Positions 1 through 6,064 of a DNA stretch of 10,452 nt are shown piece after piece. The stretch is from a bacterium (lineage in GTDB: Bacteria > SM23-31 > JAUVVT01): NCBI GenBank assembly GCA_030604505.1, contig JAUVVT010000024.1:1-10452 (forward strand). Direction: 5' to 3'. Positions within the stretch are counted from its first letter, which is position 1. Each line of letters starts with the position of its first letter. The notes under the pieces were generated by a model that had not been told where the DNA came from, ran no database searches, and worked only from the letters and a program-made list of their open reading frames with translations. Both the position numbers and the translations under genes were made by a program.

Positions 1-56
1 CTGCCAAAAGCCATGCCATAGGCAGACAAGCAGACAAATCCGCCTGAGGCAACTGA
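1..56. repeat. GC-richer edge patch, possible dispersed repeat
   Basis: About 54% of bases 1-56 are G or C, after which the sequence turns abruptly AT-rich. The patch holds a small hairpin (TGCC-ATA-GGCA, 14-24), an outer CTGCC/GGCAG pair (1-5 with 21-25) and a short tandem repeat of CAGACAA (25-31 and 33-39). No frame through it gives a convincing protein tail; the longest open one stops at 83-85 and reads as low-complexity. It could be the end of an interspersed repeat or the 3' flank of an upstream gene. Only one copy lies in the window, so repeat status is a guess. Confidence 0.2.
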
Positions 57-128
57 TAAAATCAATTATGAAATTAATTATTTAATATTTTCATTTCAAA
101 TTTAATGTTTCGTGAATCATACTACCAG

Positions 129-1406
129 ATGAAGAACCCTATGAGGACATATCATAAAATTCAGTTTCTTGCCATATTGATAATCTTTGTCGGAATGTCG
201 TGTCATACATTTAACAAAGGACCGAGTATCAAAGTGGAACAAATCACGTTCGGACCTAAACACCATTTTTTTGGTTACATCGGTCACGTGAAGACAATCC
301 CCTGGAATAAGAGCGGCCGCTTAATTGTAGCTCTTCAAACTGACTTCCAGGATCATATGCCCAAGCCCAATGAAGCGGCAGATATCATCTTGATTGATAC
401 CCGGAACAGCTACTCAATCGAAGCAATAGACCAAACGAGAGCCTGGAATATCCAGCAGGGGACGATGCTGTATTGGAACCCTGATTCGCCCGAAAACCAA
501 TTTTTCTTCAACGACCGTGATCCAAACACAAACAAAGTGTTTACTATTCTCTTTGATATTGATAAAGGTAAACGGATTCGTGAATATCGTTACGAAGATA
601 CACCTTTTGGTAATAGTGGTGTTGCCCAAAAAGGAGGGCATTTCCTGGGAATAAATTATGGACGACTGGCACGACTCCGCCCAGTAACGGGCTACCCTGG
701 CACTTTTGACTGGACAGAAGGTGAAAAATTTCCAGCAAATGACGGGGTATTTAAGGTTAATATAATAACCGGTGAAAAACAACTACTGGTTTCATTTAAA
801 CAGCTCTACAACGCAATACGAAAAAATCATCCAGAAGTCGAGGACAAAGCTCTGTTCATAAATCACACGCTTTGGAATCGAGATGACGACCGTATATTAT
901 TTTATGTCCGAGGTGACTTCCAGGATAGAGAACATCGACTGAATATCCCTTTCACAATTAATTCTGATGGGAGCGGATTAACCGAGCATAAAAATTATGT
1001 TGGCGGACATCCAGAATGGGAGTTTGGTCATCGTATATTTGGTACTCCCGATAATAAACTCATGGTATATGATACAAATAAACAAACCTATGTAGAGCAG
1101 ATTGGAAATCCATCTATTTTCCCAAATCCAGGTGGAGACAAGGCACTATCACCAGACGGCAATTGGTTAGTATGTGGTTATAGAAAAGATTCTTATAATA
1201 CGTATGTCCTGTATAGACGGTCGGATGGGGTTTTTGTGAAAACACAGAAATTTTTTCAAGATAAATACACATCCGGGGATTTGAGAAATGATCCAGCTCC
1301 GTGCTGGAATCGTGATGGGACACAAGTATTATTTCCTTCGATTACAGCGGACGCAGATGGCTCACGACAGTTGTTTATTATTCATCTGGATGCAGGCCGC
1401 AAATAG
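129..1406 (+). CDS. exported TolB/WD40-like beta-propeller protein, probable lipoprotein
   Basis: This is a predicted extracytoplasmic beta-propeller of about 425 residues, function unknown. The N-terminus is a signal sequence (basic start, hydrophobic stretch about residues 13-22) ending in GMSC with Cys at 25, a loose lipobox, so a lipoprotein is likely but not certain. The body has propeller-like repeats: WNKSGR near 60, WNRDDDR at 249-255, SPDGNW near 342 and CWNRDGTQVLF near 392-402. Other marks are HHFFGY (45-50), RAWNIQQG (104-111) and YGRLARLRP (about 177-185). From memory these recur in a family sometimes labelled oligogalacturonate-lyase-like or WD40-like, found in polysaccharide-degrading bacteria; no lyase activity can be claimed. 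ATG codons at 105, 129 and 141 are possible starts and none has a clear ribosome binding site, unlike nearly all neighbours; 129 gives the most normal signal peptide. It converges on the permease gene and is probably a separate transcription unit. Confidence 0.75.
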   Translation: MKNPMRTYHKIQFLAILIIFVGMSCHTFNKGPSIKVEQITFGPKHHFFGYIGHVKTIPWNKSGRLIVALQTDFQDHMPKPNEAADIILIDTRNSYSIEAIDQTRAWNIQQGTMLYWNPDSPENQFFFNDRDPNTNKVFTILFDIDKGKRIREYRYEDTPFGNSGVAQKGGHFLGINYGRLARLRPVTGYPGTFDWTEGEKFPANDGVFKVNIITGEKQLLVSFKQLYNAIRKNHPEVEDKALFINHTLWNRDDDRILFYVRGDFQDREHRLNIPFTINSDGSGLTEHKNYVGGHPEWEFGHRIFGTPDNKLMVYDTNKQTYVEQIGNPSIFPNPGGDKALSPDGNWLVCGYRKDSYNTYVLYRRSDGVFVKTQKFFQDKYTSGDLRNDPAPCWNRDGTQVLFPSITADADGSRQLFIIHLDAGRK

Positions 1407-1582
1407 CTTTTACTAATAGTGATAGTTATTATTCACACTTATGTATGATAAGAGATTTTAAAAAAGGTATGGCGATTCTTAAAGCTGTGTATTGCCTAAT
1501 CGACTGAATAATTTGAATTAGTCCATTTATCGTAAACATTTCAACTGCTGTCAATGATTTAATTGAAGTAATGAGAAAAAGA

Positions 1583-2896
1583 TTATAAAAACAAGTTTAG
1601 AATCAGCAGTGATATAAATCCAACAGCCCATCCGATAGTGGTTGTAATTGACCATGAACGAATTCCCTCTTTTATATCAAGCCCTGTAAATTTGGTAAAA
1701 ACCCAGAAAAAGCTGTCGTTAAAATACGAAAAAAACATTGAACCAACACAGCAGGCAAGAGCGGCGGCTATTGGATTTATTTGCAGCTGGCTCATCATAG
1801 GAGCAATGATTGAAGCCGATGTAATCATTGCCACAGTTCCGGAGCCCTGTGCAAAGCGAACGAGTGTTGAAATAAACAACGGCAGAATCACTGCCGGTAT
1901 CGACAATGAAACAGACATTTCTGCTATCTGTGTTCCTATCCCTGTAACCCTGAGCACGTTCCCCAGCGAACCCCCCGCTCCGGTTATTAATATAATAACT
2001 CCTGCATAGGACATTGATTTTTCAGCATGTTTTATAACGTCAGAACGGTTGAAATTTTTAGTCAGACAAAAAACAGCTATCAATACACCCGTCAAAACGG
2101 CAAATACAGGATTGCCAATAAAGTCAAATATTTCTTCAACAATTGCAGGGACATTAAAAACCTGCAAGGTAGTTTTGGATATAATCAGTATTATTGGAAC
2201 TAATATAGGTAAGAGAGAAGTCAATATTCCAGGATTGACTTTTTCTATATTCTCCTGACTGTAATTGTTTCTTATGGGTATATCCATTTTCTTTCCTATA
2301 TAAGATGCATATAAAACTGTGGCGACTAAAATAGGGATAGAAATAATCAACCCATATAAAATCATTAATCCTATATCAACTTTTAAAATTTCGGCAGCAC
2401 CAAGTGGACCTGGAGTCGGGGGAACCATATGATGTGTAACAATAAGTCCTGCTGCAAGTGAAAGACTTAATGTTAAAAATGTAAGTTTTGATTTCTTTGA
2501 TATAGTTTTTACAAGATAAATAAGAATTACAAAACCGGAATCACTGAAAACCGATATTGAAACTATTGCACCGGTGAGGGCTAATGCCCAGTTTTCCTTT
2601 CCTGAGCCGACACACTTTATAAAACTGTCAGCTATTCTCTCTGCCGCACCCGATACTTCAAGAAGTTTTCCCAGTATAACAGACAGGCCTATTACTATTC
2701 CGATAGAGGCAAGAGTATTTCCGAATCCAGATGTTATTGCCGATACAGTTTCCGATGAAGAGAGTCCGCTAATTAGCCCTATGAAAGCAGAAAAAATAAT
2801 TAATGCCGGAAAGATATGAACTTTGCTTTTTAAAACCAAAAATATTAAAAGTGAGACCCCTATTACAAATGATAAAATTGAATATATATCATTCAT
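1583..2896 (-). CDS. gntP: GntP-family sugar-acid:proton symporter
   Basis: This inner-membrane permease of 437 residues has the length and hydrophobic pattern (about 12-14 membrane segments) of the gluconate permease (GntP) family, which imports gluconate, idonate, fructuronate, glycerate and related hydroxy acids with protons. Family marks are HHMVPPTPGP at 155-164, the FSDSGFVIL loop near 117-125, ITGAGGSLG near 304-312, RFAQGSGTVAMIT at 347-359 and YFNDSFFWVFTKFTG at 391-405. The start ATG at 2896 has GAGGG at 2905-2901 on the minus strand, four bases away. It lies 175 bases after garR on the same strand, so it may be the last gene of that operon or have its own promoter in the gap. The neighbours imply a sugar acid as substrate; which one cannot be read from the sequence. 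Confidence 0.93.
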   Translation of the reverse strand: MNDIYSILSFVIGVSLLIFLVLKSKVHIFPALIIFSAFIGLISGLSSSETVSAITSGFGNTLASIGIVIGLSVILGKLLEVSGAAERIADSFIKCVGSGKENWALALTGAIVSISVFSDSGFVILIYLVKTISKKSKLTFLTLSLSLAAGLIVTHHMVPPTPGPLGAAEILKVDIGLMILYGLIISIPILVATVLYASYIGKKMDIPIRNNYSQENIEKVNPGILTSLLPILVPIILIISKTTLQVFNVPAIVEEIFDFIGNPVFAVLTGVLIAVFCLTKNFNRSDVIKHAEKSMSYAGVIILITGAGGSLGNVLRVTGIGTQIAEMSVSLSIPAVILPLFISTLVRFAQGSGTVAMITSASIIAPMMSQLQINPIAAALACCVGSMFFSYFNDSFFWVFTKFTGLDIKEGIRSWSITTTIGWAVGFISLLILNLFL

Positions 2897-2953
2897 TGTT
2901 CCCTCATTTTTTTTGAAAATATTTATTTTGAATCAAAGTAAAAAAATCCTGGG

Positions 2954-2972
2954 TATCTGGAAACGACAGATA
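2954..2972 (-). other. hairpin with downstream T-run in permease leader
   Basis: TATCTG (2954-2959) and CAGATA (2967-2972) are perfect inverted repeats around a seven-base loop. On the minus strand, the direction of the permease gene, the stem is followed after seven bases by seven Ts (2946-2940). This could be a weak terminator or attenuator ahead of the permease gene. The stem is only 6 bp and the T-run is not adjacent, so the call is tentative. Confidence 0.3.
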
Positions 2973-2977
2973 ATTTA

Positions 2978-3006
2978 ATTATATTTGGTGAATATTTAAG
3001 AAAAGA
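2978..3006 (-). promoter_or_regulatory. possible internal promoter for the permease gene
   Basis: Minus-strand TATAAT at 2983-2978 matches the -10 consensus exactly. The -35 position 17 bases upstream (3006-3001) reads TCTTTT, a poor match, so activity would need help from an activator. A palindrome at 3009-3031 sits directly upstream. Because the region is AT-rich, a chance TATAAT is quite possible. Confidence 0.25.
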
Positions 3007-3008
3007 TG

Positions 3009-3031
3009 GTTCGGTATATTTTCTACCGAAC
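3009..3031 (-). terminator. inverted repeat after garR: terminator or operator
   Basis: GTTCGGTA (3009-3016) and TACCGAAC (3024-3031) form a perfect 8-bp stem around the loop TATTTTC, extendable by a G-T, a T-A and an A-T pair. It begins about 40 bases past the garR stop. On the minus strand it is followed by CATCTTTTCTT, a partial T-tract, which fits a modest intrinsic terminator separating garR from the permease gene. The symmetry and the position just upstream of a possible promoter also fit a binding site for a dimeric regulator; sequence alone does not decide. Confidence 0.45.
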
Positions 3032-3071
3032 TATTTATATTGCAAGATTTAGTTCTATTATTTTCTTACTT

Positions 3072-3944
3072 TCACTCTTGCAAGCTTTTCATAGAACTGG
3101 ATAATTCCCCCGTGGTCATCCGCAGCTTTTCATCGACCTTGAGTGCCTGCATAATCTCTAATATCTGGCTTGAAAGAGGAACAGGGACACATAGTTTATG
3201 TGCAGTTTCAAGAGCATTCATCAAGTCCTTGATGTGCAGTTCGATGCGAAATCCGGGTTTAAAGTTTCCTTCGAGCACCATAGGCATCTTCGCATCAAGA
3301 ACGGTGCTTCCTGCAAGTCCTCCGCGTATTGCATTATAAACTTTTTCCGGTTCAACTCCTGCTTTTGTAGCAAGAACCATTGCTTCGGACATTGCGGCAA
3401 TATTCAGTGCAACAATTATCTGATTTGCAAGTTTTGCGGTATTTCCACTTCCGATTTCTCCAACATGGGTTACAGAACCACCCATTACTGCAAGAATATC
3501 CTTTACTTCTTCGAAGGTTTCTTCAGGACCTCCCACCATAATAGCGAGTGTTCCCTCTATTGCTTTTGGTTCTCCTCCGCTCACAGGAGCATCAAGCATT
3601 GCAACTCCCTTTTCTTTCGCCTTATCAGAAATCTCCTTTGATACAAGAGGTGCGATTGAACTCATATCTATTATAATCGAACCAGATCTTGCACCCTCGA
3701 GTACACCATCTTTCCCAAGCACCACCTCTTTGACCTCTGGCGAGTTAGGAAGCATAGTAATGATAACGTCGCTCTGTTCTGCTACATCTTTTGATGACTT
3801 CCCTTCCTTAGCTCCCGCTTCTACAACTTCCTTTACTGCTGCATCATTTATGTCATAAACAATAATAGAATATCCTGCTTTCAGCAGATTCTTTGCCATG
3901 GGTTTACCCATAATTCCAACACCTACAAATCCGATTTTCTTCAT
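3072..3944 (-). CDS. garR: 2-hydroxy-3-oxopropionate (tartronate semialdehyde) reductase
   Basis: This cytoplasmic beta-hydroxyacid dehydrogenase of 290 residues reduces tartronate semialdehyde to D-glycerate with NAD(P)H. The Rossmann motif GVGIMG is at 8-13, the substrate-binding block DAPVSGGEPKAIEGTL at 118-133 and catalytic Lys at 171 in GNTAKLANQ. The later signature has GGLAGSTVLDAK at 208-219 and FKPGFRIELHIKDL at 228-241. These blocks match E. coli GarR as I recall it almost word for word, which favours GarR over 3-hydroxyisobutyrate dehydrogenase. The start has GGAG eight bases upstream. It follows the transketolase C subunit by 24 bases, so the two are almost surely co-transcribed. 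No glycerate kinase, glyoxylate carboligase, hydroxypyruvate isomerase or glucarate-type aldolase is in the window, so the usual sources of its substrate are absent here. A related acid semialdehyde remains a possible substrate. Confidence 0.92.
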   Translation of the reverse strand: MKKIGFVGVGIMGKPMAKNLLKAGYSIIVYDINDAAVKEVVEAGAKEGKSSKDVAEQSDVIITMLPNSPEVKEVVLGKDGVLEGARSGSIIIDMSSIAPLVSKEISDKAKEKGVAMLDAPVSGGEPKAIEGTLAIMVGGPEETFEEVKDILAVMGGSVTHVGEIGSGNTAKLANQIIVALNIAAMSEAMVLATKAGVEPEKVYNAIRGGLAGSTVLDAKMPMVLEGNFKPGFRIELHIKDLMNALETAHKLCVPVPLSSQILEIMQALKVDEKLRMTTGELSSSMKSLQE

Positions 3945-3968
3945 TATATATACTCCATTTTATTTTGA

Positions 3969-4895
3969 TTAAAACATTTTCCTGACAGCATTTACAATAT
4001 TGTCTTCAGTTAAACCGTAATATTCAAGAAGTTCATCATAACTGTTTGCAGACTGTCCAAAACTGTCATTTATTCCAATTGTTTCAATAGGTACACCAGT
4101 GCCGCGCAATGTATAGGTAATTACACTGGCTAATCCTCCAATTAACGTGTGTTCTTCTGCTGTTATAATTCCCTTCATTCCCTGTGCCTGCTTTTTTAAC
4201 TCATCTTCTTTAACTGGTTTCAAAGAACTCACGTTCACGATCCTTACAGAGATTCCTTCTTTGTTAAGAATCTCTGATGCCTTGAGGGCTTTTGATACCA
4301 TTATGCCAGCTGCGTATATAACCACGTCCTTTCCGTCCTGGATGACATAAGGTCTTCCGATTTCGAATTTTTTGCCTTCTGGAAACAGGTCTGGCATATC
4401 ATCACGGTTAATCCTTACATATACTGGACCATTATATTCTGCTATCGCCCTAATCATTTTTCTGGTTTCAATCCCGTCAGCAGATTCAAGTACAGTCATA
4501 TTCGGTATTGCGCGCATAATTGCCATGTCTTCAACTGACTGATGCGTTGACCCGTCTCCAAAATCGGAAAGCCCGGAACTTGAGCCGATTATTTTAACAT
4601 TTAGTTTTGCGATACAAATCCCCTGACGAATCTGGTCATAATTGCGTCCGGACGCAAACACGGCAAAAGAATTCACAAATGGGATTTTTCCCGTGAGAGA
4701 AAGACCGGCAGCAAAAGAAGTCATATCCTGTTCTGCTATTCCCATTTCAAAGTAGCGTTCCGGAAATGTATCTTGAAAATAACAGGACATAGTAGATTTA
4801 CTCAGGTCGGCTTCACAGACAACAATATTCCTGTTTTCCCTGCCCATTTCTACAAGGGTTTTGCCATATACTTCTCTCGGATTCTGCATATTCAT
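3969..4895 (-). CDS. transketolase, C-terminal subunit (split type)
   Basis: This is the pyrimidine-binding plus C-terminal half of a two-subunit thiamine-diphosphate transketolase, 308 residues. The pyrimidine domain has the catalytic glutamate at about 55 in MGIAEQDM, FVNSFAVF near 73-80, DQIR at 87-90 and GSTHQSVEDMAIMRAIPNM at 115-133. The C-terminal domain runs from about 180 to the end, with AEEHTLIGGLASV near 246-258. It pairs with the gene just upstream to make one active enzyme that moves a two-carbon ketol unit from a ketose to an aldose. Its start ATG overlaps the partner's stop codon in ATGA (4895-4892), and its AAGGAG lies inside the partner's last codons, so translation is probably coupled. 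Split transketolases occur in general pentose-phosphate metabolism and in dedicated sugar pathways; its neighbours favour a dedicated role. Confidence 0.93.
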   Translation of the reverse strand: MNMQNPREVYGKTLVEMGRENRNIVVCEADLSKSTMSCYFQDTFPERYFEMGIAEQDMTSFAAGLSLTGKIPFVNSFAVFASGRNYDQIRQGICIAKLNVKIIGSSSGLSDFGDGSTHQSVEDMAIMRAIPNMTVLESADGIETRKMIRAIAEYNGPVYVRINRDDMPDLFPEGKKFEIGRPYVIQDGKDVVIYAAGIMVSKALKASEILNKEGISVRIVNVSSLKPVKEDELKKQAQGMKGIITAEEHTLIGGLASVITYTLRGTGVPIETIGINDSFGQSANSYDELLEYYGLTEDNIVNAVRKMF

Positions 4896-5731
4896 ATTTT
4901 TTTTATCTCCTTACTCTGCAATTCTCTGCAAGCTTGCTCATATTGAGCTTCGTCCAGCATCTCGTTATGAAAAGCTGCTTTATGTTCTGCAAAAGATACG
5001 CCCTTACCTTTCACGGTTCGGGCAATGATAATTGTCGGCTGTCCTTTTAGTTCATCTGTCTCATCAAGTGCTTGCACTATGTCCTTCATATTATGACCAT
5101 CAATCTGCATAACATACCAGCCGAATGCTTTCCATTTATCTGGTAGAGGATTTGTGTCAAACCTTTCTACTATCGGTCCGGTAGCCTGAATACCATTTTT
5201 GTCAAGTATTGAAACAAGGTTATCCAATTTATAGAATGCTGCTGCCATCGCAGCTTCCCAAATCTGGCCCTCTGCTAATTCTCCATCGCCCACCACACAG
5301 TAAACTTTACTTGTTACGTTGCCGTCAATCCTTAAACCAGCTGTAATTCCACAGGCAATTGATAAACCCTGGCCAAGAGAGCCTGTATTTGCTTCAATAC
5401 CGGGGGTTCTTGTCAAATCAGGATGTCCCTGTAACATCCCATCGAGTTCCTTAACTTTGTCAAGCTCTTCTTCGGCAAAATAACCAAATTCTGCAAGTAC
5501 TGCATATTGAGCCAGTGCCGCATGGCCCTTACTGAGTAGAAATCTGTCTCTCTTTTCCCATTTGGGATTTCTCGGGTCATGCTTCATTTTGTAAAAGTAA
5601 AGAGCTGTTATAATATCTGCAATTGAGCAGGAACCACCAAGATGCCCTTTCTTCCCTATACCAATCATTCTTATTATGTTAAATCTTATTTTTTTTGCTT
5701 TCTTTTCAAGTTGTTCTATTGTCATATTCAT
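4892..5731 (-). CDS. transketolase, N-terminal (ThDP-binding) subunit
   Basis: This 279-residue protein is the diphosphate-binding half of the split transketolase. The ThDP motif starts GDGELAEG at 148-155 and ends DKNGIQATG at 177-185. His30 in GHLGGSCS, His70 in LSKGHAALAQ and His103 in QGHPDLT sit in the family's conserved active-site contexts, and NTGSLGQGLSIACG is at 115-128. The start is taken as ATG at 5731 because AAGGAG (5746-5741 on the minus strand) is nine bases upstream. An in-frame GTG at 5752 would give seven more residues but has GAGGGA pressed against it, too close to use. It is the first gene of the minus-strand series, read from the divergent promoter region, and shares a four-base overlap with the C-terminal subunit gene. 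Confidence 0.93.
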   Translation of the reverse strand: MNMTIEQLEKKAKKIRFNIIRMIGIGKKGHLGGSCSIADIITALYFYKMKHDPRNPKWEKRDRFLLSKGHAALAQYAVLAEFGYFAEEELDKVKELDGMLQGHPDLTRTPGIEANTGSLGQGLSIACGITAGLRIDGNVTSKVYCVVGDGELAEGQIWEAAMAAAFYKLDNLVSILDKNGIQATGPIVERFDTNPLPDKWKAFGWYVMQIDGHNMKDIVQALDETDELKGQPTIIIARTVKGKGVSFAEHKAAFHNEMLDEAQYEQACRELQSKEIKKI

Positions 5732-5880
5732 ATTGCTGCTCTCCTTTTGCACTCCCTCACAAGGATTCCGGAATTTACTTCTCTACAAAACCTGCACTTC
5801 CGCTGTTTTAAACCAGTACAGGTATATTGGTCTTGAAAGAATACACTTTCATCTTTATTCTTTTTACAATAAATATTAAA

Positions 5881-5909
5881 TATATAAACAATAAATTCTC
5901 TAATGTCAA
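5881..5909 (-). promoter_or_regulatory. promoter of the transketolase-garR operon
   Basis: On the minus strand a perfect -35 hexamer TTGACA (5909-5904) is followed, 17 bases on, by TATATA (5886-5881), a four-of-six match to the -10 consensus. Transcription would start near 5874, leaving an untranslated leader of roughly 140 bases before the ATG at 5731. This is the best sigma70-type match on this strand of the gap. Confidence 0.5.
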
Positions 5910-5940
5910 TAATTATTTAATTAGTCTTAACTACTAAAAA

Positions 5941-5961
5941 AAACAATTTAATAGATTGTTT
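5941..5961. promoter_or_regulatory. 21-bp palindromic operator candidate
   Basis: AAACAAT (5941-5947) and ATTGTTT (5955-5961) are perfect inverted repeats. The centre TTAATAG continues the symmetry except for one T/G mismatch, so nine of ten arm positions pair around A5951. It lies between the two divergent promoters, centred about 55 bases upstream of the predicted plus-strand start and about 77 upstream of the minus-strand start. That placement fits an activator of both units better than a simple blocking repressor. AT-rich sequence makes chance symmetry easier, which limits confidence. Confidence 0.4.
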
Positions 5962-5970
5962 ATAAAAAAA

Positions 5971-5999
5971 TTGCCATTACAAATATTATTGAGTAAATT
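5971..5999 (+). promoter_or_regulatory. candidate promoter of the SDR gene
   Basis: TTGCCA (5971-5976, five of six to the -35 consensus) is followed after 17 bases by TAAATT (5994-5999, four of six). TATTAT at 6001-6006 is an alternative -10 with a poorer -35. Either gives a leader of about 50-60 bases to the ATG at 6065. Confidence 0.3.
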
Positions 6000-6064
6000 A
6001 TATTATAGAATTAATTTAAAAAAAGTTTTTTAATTATAATAAAATAATGACGGGAGGATATTGT

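Larger units (their letters stand above)
5732..6064. promoter_or_regulatory. divergent regulatory region between transketolase and SDR genes
   Basis: This 333-base AT-rich gap holds no gene. From left to right it has the ribosome binding site of the transketolase gene (5741-5746) and a perfect 10-bp palindrome ATTCCGGAAT (5765-5774) in that gene's leader. A minus-strand promoter follows (5881-5909). Next are the short inverted repeat TTAGT/ACTAA (5921-5937) and a 21-bp near-palindrome (5941-5961). A plus-strand promoter candidate is at 5971-5999. An A-T hairpin of TTAAAAAA and TTTTTTAA (6016-6033) and the SDR ribosome binding site GGGAGGA (6052-6058) end it. The arrangement suggests both directions are controlled from one shared site. 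No regulator gene is in the window. Confidence 0.6.

Noticed and set aside
1551..1566. Stem TCAAT/ATTGA past the permease stop as a terminator
   Set aside because: It has five A-T-rich pairs with a six-base loop and no adjacent T-run on the right strand; too weak to call.
3198..3641. Plus-strand open frame of 147 codons inside garR
   Set aside because: It is antisense to garR, and its translation is rich in Cys, Phe, His and Ser as expected from reading a real gene backward.
5813..5830. Imperfect palindrome starting CCAGTA and ending TATTGG in the transketolase leader
   Set aside because: Only about six or seven of nine positions pair, with two central mismatches. It is much weaker than the site at 5941-5961.
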